Shown piece after piece: positions 10,961 through 23,169 of a DNA stretch of 64,000 nucleotides. Source of the stretch: Paramarasmius palmivorus (Eukaryota; Basidiomycota; Agaricomycetes; Agaricales; Marasmiaceae); NCBI GenBank assembly GCA_037176845.1, contig JAYKXP010000136.1, forward strand, positions 1-64,000. The letters are read 5' to 3'. Under the pieces are notes generated by a model, which was not told the DNA's origin, made no database searches, and saw only the letters and a program-made list of their open reading frames with translations. The first letter of the stretch is position 1; each line of letters starts with the position of its first letter. A program made the translations under genes and the position numbers.

Positions 10961-13900
10961 TCGAAAGTCGGCCAACGGCAGTTTTAGCCAGATGTCCTAG
11001 TCAGAGTAAACGTCGACGTCAGTAACTGCCGACTCGGAGAGAACAGCAAAAGATATAGACGTACCTATCCCTGCTCACCCTCGGAAGCTCTTACCATTGC
11101 CCGTTCGAACAAGATAACAATGATAAAGGTACCGCTAAATATGACTATCAGTGAAAGAAACCACAAGAACGATTAGAACATACCATTGTTTAGAGACCTT
11201 GTTATTCGAATCCTCGAGGCTTGTCAAGGATTCCACAGCCCAAAAACCGCACTAGCATCGAGGAATCCGAAACCGAGAAAAATGTCGGTTTTATACGTTC
11301 ACGACTGCACTCTCGTGCATGTGAGCCCCCGACAACGAGGACCGGGCACTCTTCCAGCCCAAAGTCATCGACAACAACTCGCGATCCCTTTCCCAAGAGC
11401 CCTAGATGACATGTATCCCCACAACAGTGTCGCTAAAATGACCACTGAACGTTCCGAACCCAAGGAAGCCTGGGATCCGAATTTGAGGTAAGGTTTTGAA
11501 AGATGTGATGGGGAAGAGCGAGATGCGAATCAGGATATGGGCGAAAAGTTTGCTGCAGAGACACCGAAACCGACTTGGGCATTGAACCGACGGCAAGGTG
11601 GTACTAGGTGTGCTAGTTGTGGTAAAAATTTCTGAATCTGTTATTCTGAATGAAGAGCCTCTACAAAGTCTTTATTAACACTCTGCTGGGGGATAGGTAT
11701 CAGTAAAACGAGTTGAAAAATGAGGAATGACAAGTACTGACCAAGGTAGAACTTTGACCGCCATTTCGACCATACCAATCCACTTAACCGAGTCTGTAAC
11801 CACCATACAATCCACAGCAAGCTCTTTTGCGACCTTTCGCGGCGGAATATGCGAGCAAAGATGGGGTGAGTGAGCGAGTGTGCTGCTATTGAGCAAATCA
11901 ACGATTCCCAACGCGGCGACACTAGTATAGAAGGAACGATGCTTGCGAAAGGAGGCAGTGGTATGGAGGAAGCTGCACGACGGATTCGCGAAGGGTGGGA
12001 GTGGGGCGTAGTGCCTGCAGTATTCGGGCTGGGGGTCATCCGGCAGTGCAGGTGAAATCGCAGCCGAGCATGACTGGGTGGTGAAAAACGTAGGCTCGTG
12101 CTTGTTTGGAAAGCACTTGGGAGTCTTATACAGCGATGATTCGCCGGTGGACCTTGTTAGCACAGGTAGCGTAGCATTTGGGGAAGTTTGACGTTACATC
12201 GTGTCGAGAAATGTGTTCGGGAAAGGAAAGGAACAGAGATGTCGGGATAGTGATAAGTCTAGGTAGAGTTCATCTTTGAGAATCTAAGTATCATCTGCTT
12301 GCGTACAAGGGATTGAATGAGTCTTGATGGAAACTGTAGAGTAGAATGAGCAGGGTACATACCGGGTTCCAACTGGTAGTGTCACCATGCCTTGGGTAGT
12401 TATATCTTGGAATCGATCCCGCTGAGCTATTTTAGATCTAGTAGAGTCAAAAATAACGAGCGTGTACCGGTCAAGCTCACCTTTGTAGCACTGTAAAGAA
12501 CCAAACGCGCTTTGAACGACATGGTCGTTCTGGAGAAAAGGTCACTGACTCGGAGTGCCGGCGGCAAACACGCTTCCACCTCGACTACCACGACCTCTTT
12601 TCTCACCTATAGACTGCACCACTAACACTGCGGGGGCTGGTAGCTGTTTGGAACACCGACAGCACAGGGAAAAGATGATGTTTGGTTTGGTGGAAAAGAC
12701 GTGAAATCTTTGACCAAGAGAGTAAATCATATTTGCGGGAATAGATTCAACAAAGGCCTAGACTATTTATTCACTCTCTTGTAGCGTAGATTTTCCCTAT
12801 TTTGAGTACTAAATGGGCCGAGATTAGGATACACATTTGCGTAGATAGACGTCATTTCTGAATCGGGGATAATTAAACATCTTTTTGCGCGGATGTCCAA
12901 AAGAAATATGCAACATTTTTGCTGCCGAATACATTGGACATGTACGCGGCAAATGGCTGGCATGAAGTTTAGATATTTACTTCTGCTGATTCTCGCAGCA
13001 TTGTACCCTGAAGTAGTGCTTTGACCGGTAGGTGTAAATATTTGAACTCTATGCCAGCCATTTGCTGCGTAAATATCCAATGTCTTCGGCAGCAAAAATG
13101 TTGCATATTTCCTTTGGACATCCGCGCAAAAAGATGTTTGATTATCCCCGATTTAGAAATGACGTCTATCTACGCAAATATGTATCCTAATCTCGGCCCA
13201 TTTAGTACTCAAAATAGGGAAAATCTACGCTACAAGAGAGTGAATAAATAGTCTAGGCCTTTGTTGAATCTATTCCCGCAAATATGATTTACTCTCTTGG
13301 TCAAAGATTTCACGTCTTTTCCACCAAACCAAACATCATCTTTTCCCTGTGCTGTCGGCGTTCCAAACAGCTACCAGCCCCCGCAGTGTAAGGACTCCAA
13401 TTCACCGTACATACCTCTTTACTTTTTGTATGACAACAAGTACGCTTTTTGTCCTACATCCCTGGCAAAACTCTCAACTCATCTCTCAGCGCAAATCCCG
13501 GGTCATGCAACGTTCCGGACTCTTTCGTTGCTCTGGGCGGACAGTTCGCTGGCTGGATAATCAGGAAAAGGTACATATTTGACACTTTGGTACATTACTT
13601 CCTCTCATAGCCTCAACTCCCGCCTAGGAAGCATCCCCGAAGCACTCAACGCGCCTTCACTAGCTTCACTGCCGTCAAGAACACCCTTGCACATACTCCC
13701 TTCGCTCCAGCTCTATCGTGCCTCCTGCCTACTATACCCCTCCCTACCGCCATGTCTCTACCCCCCAATTCACTCTCGTCAGGATACCCGTCACAGAGAC
13801 GATGTATCTCCACACGCGCCCGACCGACACCAACACCCCAATCTACAACCCGAGGGTTCAAACGTCTGGTTCTAGGTTCATCGTCCCTCAATCTCGTCCT

Positions 13901-14400
13901 TGGATAGAGCATAGATGCATAGCGAGCCCTATCACCCAGAACCTAGTGCTTGAACAAGGTGAATGCCATTCTTCCATATTCGGGACTTCTACTTACTCTA
14001 CGCGGTTACTAGGTCTCAACACTCCGCATGTATATCTTGAAGCCGAATGACTACACGGATACCAGCACAACCCTGCCCTTCTCTGTGGGGAATGTTCTCG
14101 CATTTCCGTATCCCAACGACCCCGTGAACTTCCAAGTACAACCTCCGGCGACAGTACTGATCTAGGCCATCCTTGAACGTTGGTTTGCAGAGACGATCTT
14201 GGGGTATCGGGTAGCCGGAGCTCTGGGTTCTACTTCAACGCTCGACTGGGTGGTTGCTTGGGATGGGCATCGAGTTGGTTGGTTGAGGATGGAGCTTAAG
14301 ACACGAGAGGAGCGGGCAAAGGGCTTGGTAAGTAGCATCTCGATCCACCAACTGGTTACCCCCAAGATTCTGATTTTATTCTAGAGCCACGTTGTAGGAA
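10961..14400. repeat. Array unit 1 (junction at 12555-12571)
   Basis: Units of the array share a junction, GTGCCGGCGGCAAACAC, flanked on the left by minus-strand splice-like exons and on the right by plus-strand ones. Here the left part has a candidate first exon 12481-12522 (ATGTCGTTCAAAGCGCG, translating MSFKARL), donor GTGAGC, then candidate exon 12363-12421 and donor GTATGT. The right part has GTACAT...CCTAG intron-like segments at about 13571-13628, a CCGACACCAACACC block at about 13826 and an AACGTTGG block at about 14175. Translated frames shift between copies and contain stops, so I do not call a protein. The palindrome 12626-13388 interrupts the unit just right of the junction. Confidence 0.55.
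12626..13388. mobile_element. Near-perfect palindromic MITE, CACTG termini and TAA target duplication
   Basis: Two inverted arms of equal length (12626-12980 and 13034-13388, 355 nt each, few mismatches) around a 53 nt loop. The element starts CACTGCGGGGGCTGG and ends with its complement. It is flanked on both sides by TAA (12623-12625 and 13389-13391), a 3 bp target duplication. CACTA/CACTG ends with a 3 bp duplication are the signature of CACTA/EnSpm-type transposition; TWA duplications also fit PIF/Harbinger. No transposase is inside; ORFs in the arms mirror each other and are not genes. The paralogous site at about 51890 is empty. Confidence 0.85.
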
Positions 14401-14899
14401 ACTTGCAAAGATGTACCTTGCCCGAGTTCTTTCCGTTTTAGGAAGGACCCTTACTGTATATGGACATCGACGATACAACGGAATTGTATTAACTACTTTG
14501 CAAACTATTGAGATTCAGGACCTCGTCGTAGTCAAAACGTCACCGTTCTCTCCCTGAACGTGTGTAAGAAGGGCCAATGGCGTGTTATTAGGTAGAGGTA
14601 TAAGTACGAAAGTCCAGAATCGACGAGGAAGATGTGTTACTACTGTATAAGATATAAAGTTGTTGAATAGCCAGCCTGAAAGTCCGAAGATGGGGTAGCA
14701 TCATCATTCCATAAGAGAACCGAACACCAGTATACGTAGTGTTCAGATCCAGTAACGAGATGTTTCACAATCGGAACTGCAATCTCGGGTTGCATGCAAT
14801 ACCACGGAAGAACTGGGTGTTCTCAAGAACGGGGGTGGTCACAGCCTCGCATTGTTTGTTATCACTATGCATGAAACAACATCAACATCAGCTGAGAGT

Positions 14900-17000
14900 A
14901 GAATAAAAAGAAGAGTACCCACCGATGCTTGTTCCGTAATCCATATCCGCTGCTTTCTCCTCATCCGAGCCTAATCGAGCGTATCCCCTCCAGATCCCCC
15001 CATGACCCCAATGACAGCCTACGCAGGCGTAGCAATTTTCCATCGCGTGCTTGAAAAGTTACCCCACGATGTATCATGCCGACAACCGTCAGCGTCCCTC
15101 CGTTAACGTGGCCCAAATGACCAAACTACCTCCTTGGCTGGATGGGTCTCTATGAACGAAGGAAAGAAGGGGCCAAGGTAGAGCTGGGAGTTTAGATGTG
15201 TGGAGCCGAAGAAGGAAAGATGGAGGCTTCGGTTGGTAAAACAACCAGCGATCCTTCATGCGGAGGCTTGGAGTAGGGGATTTGAAGGATGGAATGGGGA
15301 AGAGGTTGTATGAGGCGGTAGGACAGCAGAGAGGTAACGTTTAGATCTCGAGAAAGCCGGGTGTGCGGGAGAACAGGAACGTTCTTTCCAAACTTGCCAA
15401 TTCGACGAGAAGGCCAGAACTGGGTTTCGTCGCTGCTGGAGACGATATAATGTGAGTAAGACGCGTCGAAAAAGTGGGATACAGGAAGCACTTACTAGTA
15501 CACCAAAATCAACTCAGCTGTCGACTCTACCGTGTCTATTCTTCGATACACAAGCCTATCATCACCTCATAAACCGCCACCATGAGCCTGGGCCCGTTCG
15601 CGACTTGGAGGAATGGTCGACACAAGGCTCGAAAGCTAGCGTGAGGAAAGGGAGCGGGTGTAACTCAGTAGCGTTGGGATCCTCGGTTGTGGTAGAAGGA
15701 ATCCTATGCGGAAAAGAAGGTTGGCAGTCTTTTGAAGACGTTTTCCTTGCGGTTTCTCGAGAGGCAGGGACGGGAAAGGTGTAGCGTTTGGACTAGGGTG
15801 TGGGGACCAAGCACAGGTCACTGGACGCGTTATAATGCGAGAACGAGGAACAAAAGGGATCCATAGCACCCATGTCACGAGAGGAGGAGAATCGCAGCCT
15901 CGTTGAGGTGATTGAGGATGTATGGATGGCAATGTAGCAATTTTAGCTTGGAGTGACCGTTAGGTATGGGGTCGAGGTAGGAAGTCTATTTGAGAAGGCG
16001 ATAGCGATGTTTTGGGTCGTCGAAGGAAACGGATATATCTTCAAAGATTTAGACAGCATTTTGAGCTTGTAGTAATTGAGTAGAAGAGCTTATGAGCGAT
16101 GTTGGAAAACGTTGAGAGTAGCGTACATACCAACAGCTATGGCTTGGATGATTTTATCTTGAGTTTCATCTTGAATTCAATTTTACTGAGCTATGGAAAT
16201 GTATAAGTTCGAAAATGGCGTGTAGGGAATAGTTGAACATACATGAACGCGTTGAAGGAGGTGATGGTTTGAGAGCAAGCCAAGCGCCGCGGCGAAGGCT
16301 TTCACTTTGACCACCATGACTTCTTCCTTCTCAAGGCGCTCTAATCCCCCATTCACATCTGTTCATAGGTTGTGATAGGTACGTCGACTTATTTACACTC
16401 TTGGCAGTACGCTCAATCCATCCCTCAGAGCAAACCGGAAACGGGCCGTCTTGAATGGTATTGAGTACGTGACCGACATTTCAACGCGTTTCCCGTCCTC
16501 ATACCTTGTTTACAGGCCTCGGTTTACTGTAGAGCACTCCATAGAAACTCACTGTCTTATCCAAGCCTGATTCCTAGGTCTATATCCCTCTAAGCTTGAG
16601 GTTTACAGCACAAACTTCCGACGATATATGGCTAGATTGAGAGGCCCTCCGAGTCGGGAAAGACGACCACCATGCAATACTGCGCAAAGGTACGCTCTAC
16701 ATCTTATACCTGTATCCCTTGTGCTGATGCCAAATCCAGAGAGAGAGAAGTCCTATTATTCATCCAAGCTGCTGCGTTACAATTGTGACGACAAAATTTG
16801 TGTTCATTACTACCAATCACAACGCTTCCGATACGTTTAGACATGGTAGCGTACCCAGTAAACCCTGTTCCGCTGACTGAAGTTTGCATGGTATGAACGT
16901 TTTCACGCAAGCATCAATCAAGTCTGGAAGCATTTGCGTTAGACTCGTAAGGTGAAAGGACAGAACTAGAATCTTACCAACCATTCTCCGGCACGATAAT
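14900..17000. repeat. Array unit 2 (junction at 16284-16298)
   Basis: The diverged junction CAAGCGCCGCGGCGAAGGC is preceded by GAACGCGTTGAAGGAGGTG, the counterpart of the first minus-strand exon. Left of it, 15192-15560 contains the minus-strand segments ending GSLVVLPTEA and VESTAEL that recur in units 4 and 7. A copy of the intronic motif GTAAGACGCGTCGAAAAA lies at 15456. The nearest relative of the junction is unit 9 at 54955. No intact ORF supported. Confidence 0.45.
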
Positions 17001-20000
17001 GAGGTATTAACCGAGACGACACCTCGTCAAAGGGGCAAGGGTGTTGTGCTCGTCGGGATAACACCTTGTCCAATCAAAGATAGTTGTCCTGAATCAAACT
17101 ATCAGTAAAAGGAAGTGCCAAAATGCCAGGCTAGAGCTTGGGACATACCGTCCGCAGATGCACACCACGACCATACAGACTCTAGTATTCCGCGATCGCA
17201 ACACATATCCACAGTCATGCATCCCGTCACCATCTGCTCTCGAACACTGCTCCTAACGATATCGTGAAAACATCGTTCTGGAGCCTGAGCCTAATGAAGG
17301 ATGACTAGACGACGGCATGCATGGTCAATGGATTCAGCACCATTTAGCTGGAATGGTGCATGCGCAAGGTGGAAAGAATGAGTTGGCTTCGCCCTTCGAG
17401 ATGATACATGTAAAGACGAGGCACGCTCGTTTGATATAGTTGGGCTTCAGGTATCTGCACCTCAAGTCCATACCCGCAGCATTGAACGATGAATACGAGT
17501 TCGAAGGATGTCGCTATCTGATCGTAGCTTGAAACCAGTCTCCTAGGCCCTTGCACCAACAGGTGGTAGCACCCTATTTCCCAAATTCTAATCTTTCACG
17601 CACGACCTCGCCTACACCCACACATCTACTGGTAGAACCACCAGCGATCGAAGCGATTTGGGTGGCTTGGAATCCGGGCTTGAGGTAAAGATTTCGAAGG
17701 ATAGAGCTGGATTGCGGGTCCAGAAAACGGGCGAATGGTTAGATATTCCGAAACCGTGCTCTTTTGGCGTTGAACATTGAATTGACAAGGAGGTAGTATC
17801 TGAACTGGGCGGAATAGGAAGCTCCACGTGCCTCAGCCTGATTGAACGCTAAAAGTGCACTGTCAATAAAACGCGCCGAAAGCGCAAGGAGAAACAAATG
17901 CTCACCTTGGTGTCGTATAGCAGTTCCCTTGACGGTCAGATTCGCCTCGCTGGTCTTTGTACTACGAGCCTCTTATTGCTGAACATGATCTCCACGGCTG
18001 GCTGGCTGACCAAAGGAAACAGCGGAAATGGGACTGATTTGAAGTTTCCCGGAGCGCATTGGCATTGGGGATACGCGGTGTGCAAATAATGTCTCATAGA
18101 TGATCTGTATGGTGTAAGTAAGGAGTCAAGATGACGAGAAACGGAACTGGATAGGTACTCACTGGTACTCACTCCGCCTCCGATTTCTCTTTTGTACCCA
18201 ATTCAACATCCTTTCTACGCCCAAACCCACACCCATGATTTCTTCGTGCTTCCCGATGAGAAAAGCATTGCCGCTGGTAACGCACCGATACCACACTATA
18301 CAGCTCCCAGGATAATTCCGTCGCCCTCGTATCCTGTCCAGAAAGCTCGAACCACCAGGCAAGCTTACAGGTACAGTTCCAGGTCTTTCGATGACTTGAG
18401 ACCTAGATTTGACCTTGAAAACAGCTGGTATCAATGTTGGCACGAAGCTTTCAGAGGATGAGAAAGTTGAGTACAATTTCCGAGACTCGTGGATGTCGGG
18501 GGTGTATCTTGCAGTTGGTAATTGGAACTCCAAGCTTGAACCTAGATCCTACCAAGGTGGCGCGACATGCGAGGATAAGAACGACGACGATTCGGCACGT
18601 TCGTTGGTAGATATGGCGCATTGTCATGTCAGAGAGTGACCTAGTGCTAAACACAAGTATTAGCGAGGCAAAGCTTTATTCGTGAAGTCAAGACATACCA
18701 GCAAGGATATTGATCCGCTAACATCAGCGAACCGCTACCAGCCACGAAGTTCAATACCATCCCAAAGGTTTTGAGGCTCTCTTGTTAACCTTTGGCATAC
18801 TCTTCGATACCTGCGCCTGATACGCCATTGAATGAACCCCAAGAGCCAAAGGAGACAAGGATATGGCATAGATTTATTGGATTATAGGCATGTCGGAACC
18901 TGCTGTCCTGTCCAGACGATGGGTATCGACATCTTGGGGATTCTTATCGAGAGTTTGACGTTCAACTGCCGAGAAACGACAAGGTCTACAAGTCGAGAGC
19001 TAACCATGTCGTGTAGGTATGGGTGTAGTAGCGTGATAGCAATATCGGGAATGAAACAGTTGTCCCTGAGTTCGCCGATTTGACTAAGAGCTCAAAGCCG
19101 AGACTCTATGAAGTTTTCGTTGCCGCCGTAGGTAAGACACGTCGAAAAAGTAGTGGACAGCGAGCACACCCTGGGGCCTGAATATGACACCATAGCATCA
19201 ACCAACAAACTACAACAAACCCGTAAGTCAAACAGCCAAAAGCCCAAGTGTAGATAGAACGTACGAATATCAGTGCAAATGTCAAACTCATGCCCAAATA
19301 TACCGCTCTAGAACCAACGTCAAGGTTCGTCATCACCTAAAATCGCTGGCGGGCGAAACCAGCGGCGTCACAGTTCAGTCGCTGATCGCTTTCCCCGCGT
19401 CGCTATACTCCTTCCTTCTCACCAGACCACCAACAAGCTGCAGGGGTGCAGCTGAGGCTTGGTTGTACGCCGATCCCTCGGATTCAACATCAACATCTCC
19501 CTCGCACGCACACGCTTCTTCTTCGCTCCAACCCAGCCCACGCACACCCACATCAGTAGCTTTACATCCCAACTTCCCAGCAGCAGCCAAAGACGAACAG
19601 TACGGCGAACTAACAAAAGCTAGGCTTCCCTCGCGTCTAGCCCAAACCCGACAAACGATAACGACTAGTCGGAGCTGGGATGTGGAATTTGGGGTAAAGC
19701 TGAGCAGCGGGTGTGTAGATACGTTTCTCCATTGACAGACGTATTCGACCTTCATTATCCGGCATCAGCGATAGGCGTTGTGCGTATCTTCGTATCTTCC
19801 GGAAGCGCAAATATTTCGAGATTATACGAGCTTGCAATATGATTGCTGTGGAAACAGGGCAAAGTTAGCAGAGTCTGCTGAGAGAAGATGAACATGGAGG
19901 TACTCACCAGCATCTAGAGAGCAATACAACACTTCGAGTCCGAACACTACGCGAATCACGATGTCCCGAGGACACACTCCTCTTGCACACCTATACTTCG

Positions 20001-20500
20001 CGGCTTCTCTTCAAAACACAGAGCCAGAGGAAGGTATACCAGGTGAGTCATTCTTCCTCCGACGGCTACTGAAGACGCGTAAAAGATAGTAAATGGCGAA
20101 AGCATCGTGCAATGTTATTCCATGACCGAGGTAGTACTGTTCCTGGTGTTGAACCATGTAGACGTTATCCTGGGATCTACACGTCCTAGAATACTCCTCG
20201 CGGCTCTCGAATGACACATACTCCTCGGTGCCTCGTTCTTGCCGAAGCTAGAAATGCGAAATAAGACGATTCAGTCTGGGTACTATTCACCGCAGAGTGA
20301 GGCTAAGATATCTTACCAGAAACATCCGCGTTGACATATATGTGCTATTTGTGTAGCTTCCCTTGAGGGAATGCGCTTTGACTCTCACCAGCAACTGAAT
20401 ATGCAGGTCCTCCGACGCTTTTCGCGCCAATAAAAGTTGGAGCCGACGGTTATATACCATCTTAGTCTAGAGTAACCATAGGCGTCAGTAGCTGCAAAGA
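17001..20500. other. Diverged array sequence, no clear unit
   Basis: Pieces match other parts of the array: the motif GTAAGACACGTCGAAAAA at 19132 (as in units 2, 6 and 7), GT donors such as GTACTCACT near 18160 on the minus strand, and a segment at 19450-19560 similar to 53880-53980. On the minus strand, spliced around 18905-19110, a stretch reads QIGELRDNCFIPDIAITLL followed by LVDLVVSRQLNVKLSI, the least broken coding-like piece of the array. I do not recognise the family and cannot place a start or stop. Confidence 0.35.
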
Positions 20501-22530
20501 AGAGTAAAAGATATCGACGTACTAATGCCCACATCTTCACGCTCTCAGGACGAGCTTCCCGTTACTCATTCAAAATGAATCGGAAAATATATCACGTTGC
20601 ACTGGACATAACTATCAGCAAAAGACACCGAGAACGACATACTACTAACTTTGTTATTGGAACCTCGAGGCTCGTCAAGGGATCAACCATCCAATGTCCA
20701 CAGTAGCCGCGAGAAAACCAGACCGACAAGAATGCCAATTCCACAGATCTCCCTGTAGAGGTTACACGCCTGTCGTCCATGCGAACGCCAACGCCGAAAC
20801 ACGAAGCCCAAAACCTAGTACCCGCCGTTCATTCTCTCCCCAATGGGTCGTGGTTTGATGACATTGTCTTTCCCTGCGCTCGAGACATCGCCGATATTCA
20901 CAGCAGTATCGATAGAACGACCGCTGAGGTTCCGAACCCAAAAACGGTCAAGATATTGATGCCAGGTAAGGATTTGGAGCATAGGATGAGGAAGGGATCG
21001 CAGATATCCTTGAACCGACTTGGGTATTGACTTGACGATGAGGTAGTAGATGTGTTGGGTGCTGGAAGAAGTTCCGAGTCCACGGTTTTGACTGAAAGGC
21101 TCAAGCCAGGACCCTGAAAGATACCGATATGGATGGATGTAAACAAAACGCGCTGAAGAGCTAAAGAATAACGAATGCTTACCCTGGACGTTACATAGTA
21201 TCCGAGTCGTTTCTACCATGCCCGTATCCCACGAGCCCCGATGAAAACTGTAGACCAGGATTGGTATGCATACCAAAGTCCAGATAGTCGAGTCATTCTT
21301 TGACTGGTTCAATACTGGAGTTGAGCTACTTAAAAGTGTGTTAGATCCCGAGAAAGTGTAACAGAAAACACTTGAGCGTACCGCTATAGGCTGCGAAAGG
21401 ATAAACGACATGACTGTTCTGGAGAGAGATCAAGTGCCGGCGGCAAACACTCTTCCGCCTTTGACCACCACCTCTTTCCTCGCAGGCCTCACCCTTTGAC
21501 TGCACCTCCAAAGATCCCAATTCAAGATGCTCAAATCTTTTCCGAAGTTGCAATAGGTACGTGTTTTTCGTCCTACATCCCTAGTAGCGCTCTCAGCCCA
21601 TCTCTTAGAACAAAACTACGCGTTATGCCCGCCGGCCTCTACAATCCGACTACTTTTGTTGCTCACAGTAGGGATTTTACTGGACGATTGACTACGAGAA
21701 GGTGAATAATTCAGCACATTTTACGCTCCCATAACCTTAACTCCGCCCAGAGCATGACCCCGAAGCTCAAAACGCCCTTCCGTGTCCAATCTTGAAACTA
21801 CAGCCAAGAACGCCCTTGCGCACTCCTGTAACTTCGTCCTCACCATCCTTCCTGCCTGGTATGCCCTACCTCTACGCTTGAATTGCTCTTTCCGGGAGAA
21901 TTGCTACGTCACGGAATCGATGAGACTCCGCACGCCCCCGACCGACACCAACATCCCAAATCTATAACCCGAGGCTTCGGTAGTCTGGATACGGGTTTAT
22001 CGTCGCTTAAGCGCAGCAGTTGCGGAGAGTATATGCCTATTGGACTTTGTCTGCTAGGATCCACATAGGGCTTGAACAAGGTGAGCACCGTCCCAAGTTC
22101 TTCCATATGCACGACTTTTAATCACTCCGCCATAGCCTAGATCCCAACACATGTCAAAGCCAAACGACTACACAGATACGAGAACACTCTGCGGTGAATA
22201 TCCTCGTATTCCCCGCATCTCAACGACCATCTACTGCCCGTTCGCAAGCTTCTACGTAGAAGTCTTGCAATTGACGATGCTCCAACGTTGGACGCAAAGG
22301 CAATTTCGGGGTATCGGGTAGCCAAGGTTTGGGTAATATACCAACACTCGGATGGGTCGTTGGTTTGGGTGGTAGTGACTCGCGACTCAGGTTGGTTGAG
22401 GCTTGAGAATGAGACTTGAAAGATCCTCGAGATGAGCAGTCAAAGCGCTGGGTAAGTTTCATTGAGATATACAGGCAGGTTATTGTCAAGATGCTGATCT
22501 TGTTGCAGAGCGAAGTACGCCCCAAGGCAC
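20501..22530. repeat. Array unit 3 (junction at 21434-21450)
   Basis: Contains the junction GTGCCGGCGGCAAACAC exactly, a minus-strand exon-1-like ATG at 21411 (MSFILSQ...), a minus-strand VETT segment at about 21210 with donor GTAAGC, and on the plus side GTACGT donors (21561), CTTAG acceptor, CCGACACCAACATCCC (about 21947) and the AACGTTGG block (about 22290). Frames are interrupted. Confidence 0.5.
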
Positions 22531-23169
22531 AGATTTACCTATTCCCGGGTTGTTTCCATTTTTGGAAGGAGCATTACTACATATGGACATCAATACAGCA
22601 TTGGTAAGCTGCGAGTATCAAGGGTCTCGCTGCAGTCAAAGGGTCGTAGTTCTCTCTTGGACGTGTGTATCAAGGGACTGGCCAACAGTGTGTTATTAGG
22701 TAGAGGTACAGTATTTTGGAGTCGACCAGGAGGTGTCGCGTGTACATAGAAGATACGTAGCAGTTGAATGGATAGTATGAAAGTCCTGATATGGGATAGG
22801 CTGACCATCCGTAGACCTATTGTTCAGGCCCCGGTTCTGGTAGCAAGAAGACATTTCGGATTTGGATTTGGATTCGGAATTGCAACTGAGTTGCACGCAA
22901 TATGCGGAAAGTAGTGGGTATCTTCAAGAACGGCAGCGGCGAAAGCTTCGCGCTGCTAACCGTTGTTCGCGAATCGGTTGTTACTGTACACGGAACGACA
23001 TCAATATCAGATGAGAGTGAAAAAAGAGAAGAGTACCCACCAAGACAGCGAGAATAGTACTTAGCGCTTCCCAGCCTTGCTCCACGCCTTTTCTTCATCC
23101 ATGTCTGACCAAGCGGATTCCCTCCTCATCCCCCATGTCCTCCTATGGCGCCGTGTTTGGGTGTAGGGG

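Larger units (their letters stand above)
6675..13720. repeat. Duplicated block, copy A (paired with 45975-52230)
   Basis: Co-linear with 45975-52230 in the same orientation: the kinase-like gene, its ~3 kb upstream region and array unit 1 all recur. The left edge starts at the shared CACCACCTCAATCAA (about 6705, against 45983), next to the copia LTR. Similarity fades near 13720, against about 52230. Copy A carries the palindromic element 12626-13388, absent from copy B. Both coding and non-coding parts are conserved, so this was a DNA-level segmental duplication. Confidence 0.85.

Noticed and set aside
11675..12163. 162-codon minus ORF in array unit 1 as an intact gene
   Set aside because: It crosses apparent splice sites, and the copy-B counterpart (50962-51348) diverges in frame; only short pieces such as PRKVAKELAVDCMVV are shared.
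12763..13251. Two mirrored ORFs (minus 12763-13095, plus 13021-13251) as genes
   Set aside because: They encode nearly the same peptide on opposite strands because they lie in the two arms of a palindrome; no start context or domain.
19106..19336. Possible membrane protein (hydrophobic 76-codon ORF)
   Set aside because: The hydrophobic stretch runs through an apparent intron containing the conserved GTAAGACACGTCGAAAAA motif, so the translation is probably not real.
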